From: Mesorhizobium sp. CAU 1732
GTDB taxonomy: Bacteria; Pseudomonadota; Alphaproteobacteria; Rhizobiales; Rhizobiaceae
Length of the DNA stretch: 64,000 bases
Assembly (NCBI RefSeq): GCF_039888675.1
Contig: NZ_JBDQQR010000001.1
Location: 1,922,001-1,986,000, forward strand
Direction: 5' to 3'
Shown here: piece after piece, positions 1-9,045 of the stretch
Layout of the letters: each line of letters starts with the position of its first letter
How positions within the stretch are numbered: position 1 is the first letter of the stretch
The notes under the pieces: generated by a model
What the model was told of the DNA's origin: nothing
What the model saw: the letters and a program-made list of their open reading frames with translations, nothing else
The model's database searches: none
Program-made: the position numbers and the translations under genes

Positions 1-89
1 ATTGCCGTTCAGTCATACCGCAACTTTCGCAGCACAGCTCGCACCAGGCTGCATGCCATTACCCCTTATCGGCAAAGGTACCCGCATGA
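1..89 (+). CDS. Oligopeptide/dipeptide ABC transporter ATPase, C-terminal end only
   Basis: Only the last 28 codons lie in the window (frame beginning at base 3, TGA at 87-89). The translated tail has a cysteine, a proline-glutamine-leucine stretch and a final ACHY-type motif. This matches the oligo_HPY cysteine-rich tail of OppD/DppD-type ATPases, which follow the pattern C...PPL...ACH. The stop overlaps the start of the next ATPase gene as ATGA, so the two were co-translated as a DppD-DppF-like pair energising one peptide importer at the inner membrane. The call rests mainly on this position and on the short tail. The rest of the gene and the permeases must lie to the left of the window. 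Confidence 0.6.
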   Translation, partial: CRSVIPQLSQHSSHQAACHYPLSAKVPA

Positions 90-1051
90 AGGCCGACGCA
101 GTTCTGTCTGTCAGCAACGTTTCGAAAACATACGGCAAGAGAGCGAGCCTGCTCGAACGGCTTGCGGGACGGAAGTCGCCTGGGCTTCGCGCCGTGCGCG
201 ACGTCTCCTTTTCGATCGGCGCCGGCGAGGTCGTTGGTCTGGTTGGCGAATCCGGGTGTGGCAAGTCCACCCTTGCGCGCCTTGTCGCGGGGCTTATGGC
301 GCCCAGCGCGGGCTCCATCGCCTTCCAGAGCAAAACACCGCGTCTGCAGATGGTGTTTCAAGACCCGTTCTCGTCGCTCAACGGACGCTGGCGCGTGCGC
401 GATATCGTCGCCGAGCCGATCCGAACGCACGGGCTGCGCCGGGGAGCCGAAATCGATGCTCGCGTGGACGAGTTGCTCGAGCAAGTCGGCCTTTCCGCCG
501 CCGACGGCAGAAAATACCCGCAGGAATTCTCCGGCGGTCAGCGCCAGCGCATTTCGATTGCCCGCGCGCTTGCCGGCGAACCCGACTTTCTCATTCTCGA
601 TGAGCCGACCAGCGCGCTCGACGTTTCGGTGCAGGCCCAGATCCTCAATCTCCTGCGTGATCTTCAGGCGCGTATCAGGCTGACAAGCCTCTTCATCACG
701 CACAACCTGTCCGTCGTGCGCCTGATGGCCGATCGCATCGGCGTGATGTATCTGGGTGAACTCGTCGAACTGGCACCTGCATCGGACATATTCGAGAACC
801 CGAAACATCCCTATACGCGTCTGCTGATTGATGCAGCCCCTGACCTTAATCCGGCCGACCGCACGCTTCATCCCATTCCCGGAGAACTTCCAGATCCGTC
901 GAAGCCGCCTTCCGGCTGCGCATTTCGCACGCGCTGCCCCTACGCCAAGCAGGTCTGCGCGGACGAGGCGCCGCCTCTGCGCCAAACCGAAGGACGAGAG
1001 GTTCGCTGCCATTTCAATCTCGCTCTTCAAAGCCCGGTGGTGTCCGCATGA
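86..1051 (+). CDS. Oligopeptide/dipeptide ABC transporter ATP-binding protein (DppF/OppF-like)
   Basis: A 321-residue cytoplasmic ATPase that would power peptide uptake. The start is ATG 86, overlapping the previous stop as ATGA; an upstream in-frame TTG at 2 would give an unlikely 28-residue extension. Walker A GESGCGKST lies near residues 51-59, followed by the signature SGGQRQRISIARAL and Walker B FLILDEPTSALD. The C-terminal oligo_HPY region holds CAFRTRCPYAKQVC, the cysteine cluster seen in peptide-importer ATPases. It is co-transcribed with the partial ATPase upstream and overlaps the M20 peptidase gene downstream, which suggests imported peptides are then hydrolysed. The family is certain; the substrate is not. 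Confidence 0.93.
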   Translation: MKADAVLSVSNVSKTYGKRASLLERLAGRKSPGLRAVRDVSFSIGAGEVVGLVGESGCGKSTLARLVAGLMAPSAGSIAFQSKTPRLQMVFQDPFSSLNGRWRVRDIVAEPIRTHGLRRGAEIDARVDELLEQVGLSAADGRKYPQEFSGGQRQRISIARALAGEPDFLILDEPTSALDVSVQAQILNLLRDLQARIRLTSLFITHNLSVVRLMADRIGVMYLGELVELAPASDIFENPKHPYTRLLIDAAPDLNPADRTLHPIPGELPDPSKPPSGCAFRTRCPYAKQVCADEAPPLRQTEGREVRCHFNLALQSPVVSA

Positions 1052-2415
1052 GTCGTGAACAAGCAATCGCGACCGCGGTCAACGCAATGGAGGATGGACG
1101 CTTCCGGGAGCGTCTGGCGCGGTTCGTCTCGATCGCGTCCGCAAGCCGTGTGCCGGAGGCCAAGGGCGATCTCGAACGGTTCGTCGAACACGAGCTGACG
1201 CCGCTGTTCAGGTCCATGGGCTTTGCAACACGCCTGTTGCACCATCCCATGGCGCCGGGGCCATGCCTTTACGCCGAACGCATCGAGGGCGTCGGGCTGC
1301 CGACCGTCCTTCAATACGGGCATGGCGACGTCGTCGCCGGACTTGATGGCTGGAGCGAAGGGCTTTCGCCTTTCGAGATGGTCGAGCGCGACGGGCGGTT
1401 CTATGGGCGTGGCACTGCCGACAACAAGGGACAGCTCAACGTCAACCTGACCGCGCTGGAGGCCCTTCTGGCTACGCGAGGACGACTTGGCTTCAACCTG
1501 AAATATTTGATCGAGATGGGCGAGGAATCGGGATCGCTCGGCCTTCGCGAAATCTGCGCCGAACATGCCGACCTTCTTCGGGCGGACGTGCTGATCGCTT
1601 CGGACGGGCCGCGCATTGCAATCGACAAACCGACGATCTTTCTCGGCGCGCGGGGCGGTGTTTCTTTCTATATCGAGATCAAGGCGCGCGAGAGCTTCCA
1701 GCATTCCGGCAATTGGGGTGGGCTGTTGAGCAATCCGGGTGTGGAGCTTTGCCACGCAATCGGAGCGCTGATCGGCCGGAACGGCGAAATCCGCGTCCCG
1801 GAACTGACGCCCGGCTCCATTCCGGACAATGTGCGCAAGCACCTCTCGCGCCTCAGGATAACCCCGACTGCAGACGATCCGCCGATCGAGCCGTGGTGGG
1901 GCGAGCCGGGCCTGACGGCGGAGGAAAAGGTTTTCGCCTGGAGCAGCTTCGAGGTGATGGAAATGGAGTGCGGCAATCTTGCCCAGCCGCTCTACGCCAT
2001 TCCTCCGTCGGCTCGGGCGCGGCTGCAATTGCGCTTTCCGGTCGGCGTCGATGTCGACGCGGTGGTTCCTGCCGTCCGAAAAAGGCTCCAGGAGGCCGGA
2101 TATCCGCGCGTAGTCGTGCACGAGCCTCACGATGCCATCTTTCTGGCGACGCGTCTCGACCCGGATCATCCCTGGGTCGACCGTGTCGCCGCATCGCTGG
2201 AAAGAACGATGAAGGCGCCGCCGGCGATCCTGCCCAATCTCGGCGGCTCGCTGCCCAACGACATTTTCGCGCGCGACCTGCAACTGCCGACGATATGGAT
2301 ACCCCATTCCTACTCCGGTTGCCTGCAACACGCTCCAAACGAACATCTGCCGATCTCGATAGCGGCCGAAGGTCTAGCCATCATGGCTGCGCTGTATTGG
2401 GATTTGGGAGAATGA
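1048..2415 (+). CDS. M20 family metallopeptidase (dipeptidase/deacylase-like)
   Basis: A 455-residue zinc hydrolase of the M20/ArgE-DapE-carboxypeptidase family. The expected dinuclear metal-site motifs appear in order: YGHGDVV (about residue 90), GRGTADNKGQ (about 118), MGEESGSLG (about 155) with the catalytic Glu, an ASDGP aspartate, and a late histidine in the PHSYSGC/LQHAPNEH region. It begins at ATG 1048 inside the stop of the peptide-transporter ATPase (ATGA), so translation is coupled. This supports a role in cleaving imported peptides or N-acyl amino acids in the cytoplasm. The exact substrate cannot be read from sequence. The length matches the larger M20 dipeptidases. Confidence 0.92.
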   Translation: MSREQAIATAVNAMEDGRFRERLARFVSIASASRVPEAKGDLERFVEHELTPLFRSMGFATRLLHHPMAPGPCLYAERIEGVGLPTVLQYGHGDVVAGLDGWSEGLSPFEMVERDGRFYGRGTADNKGQLNVNLTALEALLATRGRLGFNLKYLIEMGEESGSLGLREICAEHADLLRADVLIASDGPRIAIDKPTIFLGARGGVSFYIEIKARESFQHSGNWGGLLSNPGVELCHAIGALIGRNGEIRVPELTPGSIPDNVRKHLSRLRITPTADDPPIEPWWGEPGLTAEEKVFAWSSFEVMEMECGNLAQPLYAIPPSARARLQLRFPVGVDVDAVVPAVRKRLQEAGYPRVVVHEPHDAIFLATRLDPDHPWVDRVAASLERTMKAPPAILPNLGGSLPNDIFARDLQLPTIWIPHSYSGCLQHAPNEHLPISIAAEGLAIMAALYWDLGE

Positions 2416-2521
2416 CGCCGATTACCGGTCCTCGACGATAGGTCCAAAATCAGGCGGCAGACCACGATGTGGAGCGCCATGCGGCTTGGAAGATTTGTCA
2501 TGCTCCACCACATTACCCCGG

Positions 2522-2718
2522 CTGCGACTCCGGATCGGGCTTGAAGCCGGGCCGTTGTCGCAATGGCTATTCGGCGGGTTGGCAGAAGCGGGCTTTCCAG
2601 TGATCTGCGTCGAAAGCGGCATGCCAAAGCGTTTCTGAAAGTTCAGGTGAACAAGACCGATCGCAACGATGCGCGCGGCATCGCGCAGGTGATGCGTGTC
2701 AACCTGTTCCGGCCGTAG
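2522..2718 (+). pseudogene. IS110-family transposase remnant, frameshifted
   Basis: Two adjacent frames together give a clear IS110 DEDD-transposase segment. The frame at 2522 reads RIGLEAGPLSQWL followed by GLAEAGFPVICVES and then stops. The neighbouring frame continues with HAKAFLKVQVNKTDRNDARG and ends at TAG 2716-2718. KTDRNDARGIAQ is a hallmark of IS110 transposases. A single-base indel near 2618 separates the halves, and both the 5' start and the large C-terminal Serine-containing domain are missing. It lies in the 592-bp gap between the M20 peptidase and the binding-protein gene. I recognise nothing else in the rest of that gap (2719-3007). Confidence 0.8.
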
Positions 2719-3007
2719 GGCGCATGTGACGCTTACGCGGCCGGCCGGTGCCCCAGCGCTGGATCAGGAACGCGCTGAGCGACAGAAGCACCACGTCAGT
2801 GCCATGACGGATGGACTGGGACGTCAATCGGCCAGTGGCGACTCCGTCGCGAAATCCTTCAGGCCGGCGTGCTGACCGTTGCAGGGCCCGCGGTAGTCCT
2901 GAATCGTCACCAAACCTTCATTCCCTCGCAATGTCGCTGTCACCAAGTTCACATAGGCACAGCCTTGTTGCCGACAGGCCCCTATTTTTCCAACGCCAGG
3001 AAGCCAG

Positions 3008-4285
3008 ATGAAGAAACTTCTTCTCCCCTTAGCACTCGCGCTCGCCGCCTCAGCCAGTCCGGCCGCCGCGAAGGTCACGATCACCTGCCTGGCCAATGCC
3101 GGGCACCTGACCCGTCAGCATGAACCGCTGGCGAAGATGTTCAATGAAATGCAGGATGAGATCGTCGTGCAGTACGCTGCGCCAGCCAAGGACTACGCCG
3201 ACACGCATCTGCGCCTGATGCGCGAATCCGCGACCAACACGCTGCCGGATTGCGCCTTCCAGGCCTATAACCAGCTTCCCTCGCTGGTGCGTGCGCTGCA
3301 GGCGCGCAACCAGATCGTCGATCTCAAGTCCCTTCTGGAAAAGGAAGGCGCCGAGTGGGTAACGGCCAACTACAGCGACCGCATGCTCGAGCTCGGTCAG
3401 GTCGATGGCATCCAGATTGGCATGCCGTTCAATGCTTCCGTGCCGCAGTGGTATTACAATGCCGACCTGCTGAAGCAGGCAGGATATGACCCGGACAATT
3501 TCCCCACGGACTGGGACGGCATTTTTGAGCTCTCCGCCAAGATCCATGCCCTCGGCGACAACATCCAGGGCATGTCCTACGGTGCCGAGCAGTGGGGCGA
3601 TGACTGGCCCTGGCAGATCCTGATCACTCATCAGGGCGGACGCGTTCTCGATGAAACCCAGACCAAGGTCACATTCGATGAGAACGGTTATTCGCTGAAG
3701 GCGATGGAACTGATGAAGCGGCTGGTCGATGACGGCAAGTACGACCCCGCGATGACCGCGAGCGACCAGATGAAGTCGTTCACCAACGGCACCATGGGCC
3801 TCTATGCAAATTCGCCTGCCTCGGCTCGCAACATTCAGGAGCTGGTGGGCGACAAGTTTGATCTGCGATCCGTCAAGTTCACGATCATGGACGATGCCAA
3901 CGGCACTCTGCCAACGGGCGGCAACGCCATGCTGATCACCGCAACGGATCCTGAGAAAATCGACGCCGCCTGGGAATATGCGAAGTTCCTGTCCGGCCCC
4001 GAGGCCCAGGCGATAACCGCCAAGAACACCGGCTACCTGCCGACCAATCTGGGCTCGCTCAGCGAGGACTTCCTTGCGCCCTACTACCGAGAGAACCCGT
4101 TCTTCGCGACCCCGGCATCCGGTTATGACCGCGCCGGTCTGTGGCAGGGCTATCCCGGGACACAGAGCGAAAAGATCTGGCGTGAGCAAAGGAGCATTTT
4201 GCGCGCGGTGATGCTCGGCGAGACGACGCCTGCAGACGGCGCCGACAAGATGAAGGAAGTGGCTGAAGAGTTGATGCAGCGCTAG
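3008..4285 (+). CDS. ABC transporter periplasmic solute-binding protein (UgpB-like, family 1)
   Basis: A 425-residue secreted binding protein. The first about 21 residues form a signal peptide (MKKLLLPLALALAASASPAA) ending at an AAA-K junction, and AGGAAG lies just upstream of ATG 3008. The mature part has the family-1 binding-protein layout, including a VPQWYYNADLLKQAGYDP segment and an aromatic/acidic EQWGDDWPWQ loop, which resemble UgpB and sugar-binding relatives. It is the first gene of a five- to six-gene transporter operon. The substrate is probably glycerol-3-phosphate, a glycerophosphodiester or a sugar; the phosphodiesterase and phosphatase encoded downstream favour a phosphorylated substrate, but that is inference. 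Confidence 0.9.
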   Translation: MKKLLLPLALALAASASPAAAKVTITCLANAGHLTRQHEPLAKMFNEMQDEIVVQYAAPAKDYADTHLRLMRESATNTLPDCAFQAYNQLPSLVRALQARNQIVDLKSLLEKEGAEWVTANYSDRMLELGQVDGIQIGMPFNASVPQWYYNADLLKQAGYDPDNFPTDWDGIFELSAKIHALGDNIQGMSYGAEQWGDDWPWQILITHQGGRVLDETQTKVTFDENGYSLKAMELMKRLVDDGKYDPAMTASDQMKSFTNGTMGLYANSPASARNIQELVGDKFDLRSVKFTIMDDANGTLPTGGNAMLITATDPEKIDAAWEYAKFLSGPEAQAITAKNTGYLPTNLGSLSEDFLAPYYRENPFFATPASGYDRAGLWQGYPGTQSEKIWREQRSILRAVMLGETTPADGADKMKEVAEELMQR

Positions 4286-4328
4286 CCATTCTTCTGGACT
4301 TCAGGCCGACAAGACAAAGGATAAAACC

Positions 4329-5558
4329 ATGCCAAAGCTCTCCATTCGCGACGTGCGTAAGGCATACGGCGCCAACCAGATCCTTGCCGGCCTGTCGCTT
4401 GATGTCGAGGAGGGAGAATTCGTCTCCCTCGTCGGCCCCTCCGGTTGCGGGAAGTCGACCCTTCTGCGCATCATCGCGGGCCTGGAGGCTCAGGACCACG
4501 GCACCATCAGCATCGACGGCAAGCCGGTCGACGCGCTGCCGCCCAAGGATCGAAAGATCGCCATGGTCTTTCAGGATTACGCGCTCTATCCGCACATGAC
4601 GGTTGCGCAGAACATGGCGATGCCGCTGATCATGGCGTCTTTGCCCTGGCATGCTCGATTGCCCATCGTCGAGCGGATTCATCCCCTCGCACGCCGTGGC
4701 CGCCCCGCCGTCGAGGCACATATTCTTGAAACTGCTCGGCAGCTCGGTATCGATCACCTCCTGGAGCGCCGGCCAGCCCAGTTGTCGGGCGGACAACGCC
4801 AGCGCGTCGCACTCGGGCGCGCCCTGGTGCGCTCGCCACAGCTCTTCCTGATGGACGAGCCGCTCTCCAACCTTGATGCGAAGCTGCGCACGCAGGTGCG
4901 CAAGGAAATCGCCGAACTGCACGACAGCTCGAAGCTGACGTTCGTCTATGTGACCCATGATCAGACCGAGGCGATGACGCTGTCGGACCGGGTGGCGATC
5001 ATGCAGACTGGCAGATTTTTGCAGGTCGCCCCACCGGTTGCGCTCTACGACGACCCCGACAATGTCGATGTGGCGCGGTTCATCGGATCTCCCGAAATAA
5101 ACCTGCTTCCAGCTCAAGTGGTCGATCAACGCCTGCGCATCGGCGACCAATTGCTCGGCGTCGCAATACCCGCCAGCGCCAGCGGCGACCTTTTCATCGC
5201 CTTCCGGACGGAGGCCGCGTTGCTTGACGGGGATCTTTCTCAGGAGCGCGGAGCGAAGACCTCGGAAGCGCTCGATTTCGATATTACGGGTGTCGAGGAT
5301 CATGGCGCCGACTTGATCCTGCATGGCACGCTGACCACCGAGCCCAGCGTCGAGTTGCGATTGCGGGCCCATAAGGCGCCCGGGGTCCAGACACCCAGCC
5401 TGCGTATTGGCGGACGCCAATCCATTCGCCTGATCCGGGAAGGACTTTTGTTCTTTGGCGCCGACGGCAAGCGCCTGCGCGGCCCCGCTGCCACCCCGTC
5501 AGTCGCTCCATCGCCGGCACCAATCGCCGCGCAGCAGCAACAGGTGGCAGCGCTATGA
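4329..5558 (+). CDS. ABC transporter ATP-binding protein (UgpC/MalK-like)
   Basis: A 409-residue ATPase of the CUT1 carbohydrate/glycerol-phosphate importer class. Walker A GPSGCGKST lies near residue 37, the signature is LSGGQRQRVALGRAL, Walker B is LFLMDEPLSNLD, and the H-loop is YVTHDQTEAMTL. About 150 residues of TOBE-type regulatory domain follow. It is unusual in carrying an insertion of roughly 30 residues (near residues 98-128) between the Q-loop region and the signature, and a long Ala/Pro/Gln-rich tail. The start of the first permease overlaps its stop as ATGA, so subunits are made in register. It acts at the cytoplasmic face of the inner membrane. Confidence 0.93.
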   Translation: MPKLSIRDVRKAYGANQILAGLSLDVEEGEFVSLVGPSGCGKSTLLRIIAGLEAQDHGTISIDGKPVDALPPKDRKIAMVFQDYALYPHMTVAQNMAMPLIMASLPWHARLPIVERIHPLARRGRPAVEAHILETARQLGIDHLLERRPAQLSGGQRQRVALGRALVRSPQLFLMDEPLSNLDAKLRTQVRKEIAELHDSSKLTFVYVTHDQTEAMTLSDRVAIMQTGRFLQVAPPVALYDDPDNVDVARFIGSPEINLLPAQVVDQRLRIGDQLLGVAIPASASGDLFIAFRTEAALLDGDLSQERGAKTSEALDFDITGVEDHGADLILHGTLTTEPSVELRLRAHKAPGVQTPSLRIGGRQSIRLIREGLLFFGADGKRLRGPAATPSVAPSPAPIAAQQQQVAAL

Positions 5559-6448
5559 CGGCAGCGGCCACGACGCTGGCTCGCAGCCAGCAGCGGCTTG
5601 CCTACGCGCTCACCGCTCCCGCGGCGTTGCTCATCCTGGCTATCTATCTGGTGCCTATCATCCTCGTTCTGGTATTCTCTTTCACCGACTTCACGCTTGT
5701 GCGAGACGGCATGAGCTTTGTAGGGCTGGAGAACTACCGCCAGATGGCGGAAGACGAAAATTTCGGCAATGCGCTTCGCAACACCCTGATCTATGCGGCG
5801 CTTTTTTTGCCAGCAGCATTCGTGATACCGCTCGTCCTGGCCATTCTCATCCAGGATCGGCAGCACTTCCGCTCCGTGCTTGAAGTGCTCTTTTTCCTGC
5901 CCGTGACGTCCACGCTCGCCGCCATGGCGCTGGTTTGGGCCGCGTTGATGGATTCCAAGCAGGGCATCATCAACGTTGCGCTCAACTCGCTCGGGTTCGA
6001 CGCCATCAACTTCCTCGGCGATCCCGACATGGTGCTGCTCTCGCTCGCCATCATCTCGGTGTGGAGCATCATCGGTTTCAACATGGTGCTGTTTCTGGCG
6101 GGCCTCACTGCGATACCCCCGTCCTTGTACGATGCCGCGGCTGTGGACGGCGCCGATACGCCGCTCGACCGGTTCTTCCGTGTGACCTGGCCGATGCTTG
6201 GACCGACGGCGATGTTCGTTGCGGTCACAAGCTCGATAACCGCGTTCAAGCTGTTCGACACGGTGGCGCTGCTGACACAGGGCGGGCCGGATCGCGCCAG
6301 CGAAGTATACCTCTACCTCGCCTTCAAGGAGGGTTTTGAATACTTCAACATGGGCTACGCAGCCGCGCTGTCCTTCGCCTTCCTGCTGATCGTGTTCCTG
6401 TTCGCGTTGTTCCAGGCAGGGTCAGCCGATCGCCGCGTTCGGTATTGA
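5555..6448 (+). CDS. ABC transporter permease (UgpA-like)
   Basis: A 297-residue inner-membrane protein with about six predicted hydrophobic segments and the binding-protein-dependent permease (EAA) loop, seen as a DAAAVDGADTPLDRFFRVTWP stretch near residues 190-210. The start ATG 5555 overlaps the ATPase stop. The first-permease identity follows from the N-terminal TM segment followed by a large periplasmic stretch and from operon order (binding protein, ATPase, permease A, permease E). It would form the translocation pore with the next gene product. Confidence 0.92.
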   Translation: MTAAATTLARSQQRLAYALTAPAALLILAIYLVPIILVLVFSFTDFTLVRDGMSFVGLENYRQMAEDENFGNALRNTLIYAALFLPAAFVIPLVLAILIQDRQHFRSVLEVLFFLPVTSTLAAMALVWAALMDSKQGIINVALNSLGFDAINFLGDPDMVLLSLAIISVWSIIGFNMVLFLAGLTAIPPSLYDAAAVDGADTPLDRFFRVTWPMLGPTAMFVAVTSSITAFKLFDTVALLTQGGPDRASEVYLYLAFKEGFEYFNMGYAAALSFAFLLIVFLFALFQAGSADRRVRY

Positions 6449-6456
6449 GAGTTCCC

Positions 6457-7338
6457 ATGAGCAATTCCACGTACCACGACGCACTCGCCGCCCCGTCGGG
6501 GGCTCGCTCTCTCTCCCTGCGACGCTTTGGACATCACGCGGTGACCGCGATGCTGTTCCTTGGCGGGCTGGCGATGACCTTTCCGTTCATCTGGATGATC
6601 TCATCCAGCCTCAAGCCGAAAAGCGAGATCTTCGGATCGGACTTCTCGCTGCTGCCGCGCCAGTTCTACGGCTTCATCAACTATGGCAAAGTGCTCTTCG
6701 ACCAACCTTATCTTCTCTACATCGCCAATTCGCTCATCGTGTGCCTGGGCATCCTGGCGGTCCAACTGGCAACTGCCATTCCGGCGGCCTATGCGCTTGC
6801 CAAGTTGCGTTTCAAAGGTTCGAGCATTCTTTTCGGCGCGGTCATAGCCGGCATCACCATTCCGGTGAATGTCACGGCGATCCCGCTCTATGTCGGCATC
6901 GTCAAGGTCGGCTTGCTCGACACCTATCTGGCGATGATGTTTCCGTTTTTCGTCTCGGTTTTCGCGATCTTTCTGTTCCGGCAGTTCTTCCGGTCATTCC
7001 CGGACAGCATCATTCAGGCCGCCCGGATCGATGGCTTCAGCGAGATGGAAATCATTCTTCGCCTGATCGTGCCAAGCGCGGTTCCGGCCATTGCGGCTTT
7101 CACCATCTTCTCGTTCGTGTCGCATTGGAACGATCTCTACTGGCCGCTGATCGTGGTTCAGAGCCAGGACAAGATCACAGCGACCTTAGCCATGATGCAA
7201 TATAAGGGCGACCTTGGCATCGACTACGGCGTGACCTTTGCCGCAGCCACCATCGTCACCGCCCCGCTGGTCGTCGCGTTTCTCTTCGCCAGACGACTCT
7301 TCATTCGGGGAATTACAATGACCGGAGTAAAAGGATGA
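6457..7338 (+). CDS. ABC transporter permease (UgpE-like)
   Basis: A membrane protein of about 293 residues with six hydrophobic stretches and an EAA loop (QAARIDGFSEMEIILRLIVP, about residue 190). The start is uncertain. A TTG at 6445 overlaps the preceding stop as TTGA, while ATG 6457 has a weak GAGAG ahead of it; I prefer 6457. It pairs with the preceding permease as the second subunit of the pore. The following HAD gene overlaps its stop (ATGA), so the phosphatase belongs to the same transcript. Confidence 0.91.
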   Translation: MSNSTYHDALAAPSGARSLSLRRFGHHAVTAMLFLGGLAMTFPFIWMISSSLKPKSEIFGSDFSLLPRQFYGFINYGKVLFDQPYLLYIANSLIVCLGILAVQLATAIPAAYALAKLRFKGSSILFGAVIAGITIPVNVTAIPLYVGIVKVGLLDTYLAMMFPFFVSVFAIFLFRQFFRSFPDSIIQAARIDGFSEMEIILRLIVPSAVPAIAAFTIFSFVSHWNDLYWPLIVVQSQDKITATLAMMQYKGDLGIDYGVTFAAATIVTAPLVVAFLFARRLFIRGITMTGVKG

Positions 7339-8018
7339 CCAACCCAGTTGTCGGAGCCATCTTCGACATGGACGGATTGCTGATTGACACAGAGAAACTG
7401 TCGCAGGCGTCCTATCGCTATGCCCGCGAATGGGCGGGCCTACCACCTGACGACGAGCTGTTCTTCAGCGTCGTCGGGCTCAATTCCCGGGCCGGACATG
7501 AACGTCTCGTCGCGGGCATCTCGCATCTGACCGACTACGATCGCTTTAGTGCAGTCTGGCGGGAGACATTCGACGCCAGCTTGGCGGCGGAGGTGCCGGT
7601 CAAGCCGCATGTCCGTGACGTGCTTGAATCGCTGTCATCACGTGGCATCCCGATGGCGGTGGCCACATCCACAAACGCCAGTTCCGCTCATGATCGTCTT
7701 TCCCGCGCGGGCTTGCGGAAGCACTTTCCGGTCCTCATCGGCGGCGACCAGATCGAGAACGGCAAGCCCGCGCCCGATATCTACCTCAAGGCTGCCGCCA
7801 CGCTCGGACTTGCCCCGTCGCTCTGCGCCGGGTTCGAGGACTCCGCCAATGGCGTACGTGCTGCGGTGGCAGCGGGACTGGTGACGGTCCAGGTTCCCGA
7901 CCTCATTCATCCGACGCCAGAGCTTCTCGCCCTTGGCCACCGGGTTGCGTCAGATCTCGCGGAGGCGATGCGCCTTGTCGGACTGATGCCGCATGCCGAA
8001 CTCGTACCTTCCCTCTGA
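7335..8018 (+). CDS. HAD-superfamily phosphatase/phosphoglucomutase-like hydrolase
   Basis: A 227-residue cytoplasmic HAD hydrolase. Motif I FDMDGLLIDTE (about residues 10-20) supplies the nucleophile and acid/base aspartates, motif II is the ATSTN serine/threonine, motif III is a lysine in the NGKPAPDIY block, and motif IV is FEDSANGV. This is the beta-phosphoglucomutase/sugar-phosphatase (YcjU/YniC-like) layout with an alpha-helical cap. Translation is coupled to the permease by an ATGA overlap, which suggests it dephosphorylates or isomerises the imported phosphorylated substrate. The substrate is inference; the family is firm. Confidence 0.9.
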   Translation: MTNPVVGAIFDMDGLLIDTEKLSQASYRYAREWAGLPPDDELFFSVVGLNSRAGHERLVAGISHLTDYDRFSAVWRETFDASLAAEVPVKPHVRDVLESLSSRGIPMAVATSTNASSAHDRLSRAGLRKHFPVLIGGDQIENGKPAPDIYLKAAATLGLAPSLCAGFEDSANGVRAAVAAGLVTVQVPDLIHPTPELLALGHRVASDLAEAMRLVGLMPHAELVPSL

Positions 8019-8033
8019 ACGGAGCCTGAACCA

Positions 8034-8903
8034 GTGCCAAAGATAATCGTGATGGCCGATCTCCACATCGTGCCCGAAACCGAACTCTCCCATTCGCTCG
8101 ACACGAATGCGCGGACGCAGGAGGCGATTGCCTTCATCAACAAGAACCATGCTGACGCGGACCTGCTGGTGATCGCTGGCGACCTGGCCGATCACGGTGA
8201 CGCGGCCTCCTATCGTCGGCTCAAGGATCTCTTTGCCGAGATCGATCTGCCCTACGTCGTCACGCTTGGCAACCACGACAACAGGCCCAACTTCCTGGCC
8301 GAATTCGGCGATGTAGCCGATCCGGAAACCGGCAAGATGGACCGTTCGGTCACCCTCGACGGCTGCGGGATCGTCATTCTGGACAGTTCCGAACCGGGCG
8401 TCGGCAGCGGCAGGCTGAGCGCCGCGCAGCTCGACTGGCTGTCAAAGCGCCTTGCCGACTACGCGTCGATGCCGGTGGTCGTGGTGCTGCATCACAACAT
8501 CTGCCCGCTTCACAACCAGAACGACAGGATCATCCTGGAGCAGGGGGAAGAACTGGTCGAGATCCTGCGCGGGCATCCGGATGTCCGCACCGTGGTCTCG
8601 GGTCATGTGCACATGACCGCTAGCGGGACCTATCGCGGCATCCCGTTCAGCAATTTCGCCGGCAATCATTATTCGATCGAGCCGACGCTTCAAAGCCTGT
8701 CCGGTCCGTTGCCCGCTCCTGTACAGCGGCGCGAGGGTCCGGGCCAGATCGCGGTGGTCATCGTCGACCAAGACTCCGCCGTGGTCATCAAGGAGAATTT
8801 CCTCGACCGCCACCTCGTGCTGGCACAGGATCTGTTCCCCACGAAACAGCGCGATCCCGAAAAGTTGTCGGAACAGGCTCGGCCCGCGACCGTGCCCGCC
8901 TAG
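8034..8903 (+). CDS. Calcineurin-like phosphodiesterase (GpdQ/CpdA-like)
   Basis: A 289-residue binuclear metallophosphoesterase starting at GTG 8034, 15 bp after the HAD gene. The metal-binding motifs appear in order: MADLHIV (D-x-H), AGDLAD (GD), LGNHDNR (GNHD), VVLHHN and SGHVHM (GHxH). The proportions match cAMP/glycerophosphodiester phosphodiesterases such as GpdQ and CpdA. Together with Ugp-like transport genes, a role in cleaving glycerophosphodiesters to glycerol-3-phosphate is attractive, but a cyclic-nucleotide substrate is equally compatible. It is probably the last gene of the transporter operon. Confidence 0.88.
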   Translation: MPKIIVMADLHIVPETELSHSLDTNARTQEAIAFINKNHADADLLVIAGDLADHGDAASYRRLKDLFAEIDLPYVVTLGNHDNRPNFLAEFGDVADPETGKMDRSVTLDGCGIVILDSSEPGVGSGRLSAAQLDWLSKRLADYASMPVVVVLHHNICPLHNQNDRIILEQGEELVEILRGHPDVRTVVSGHVHMTASGTYRGIPFSNFAGNHYSIEPTLQSLSGPLPAPVQRREGPGQIAVVIVDQDSAVVIKENFLDRHLVLAQDLFPTKQRDPEKLSEQARPATVPA

Positions 8904-9045
8904 GCTCAGGATCTGTATTTTGCGGAGCTTGGCGGTGTTTCCCTTGAGGGTTTCAAGGATCTATCCGCACTGATGGATGCAAGCAGCAATCGTGCTGTAT
9001 CGGGTTTCACAAGGTCGAACGTTGCATTGACTCGAAGCGGGCTCG

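Noticed and set aside
59..1066. Long minus-strand frame of 335 codons opposite the first ATPase
   Set aside because: It is the antisense shadow of a clear ABC ATPase; no protein-like motifs and no ribosome site.
1027..2346. 439-codon minus-strand frame opposite the M20 gene
   Set aside because: Mirror of a conserved peptidase in GC-rich DNA; composition dominated by Arg/His typical of shadow frames.
4059..5420. 453-codon minus-strand frame opposite the transporter ATPase
   Set aside because: Shadow frame; the plus-strand gene has all ABC motifs and operon overlaps.
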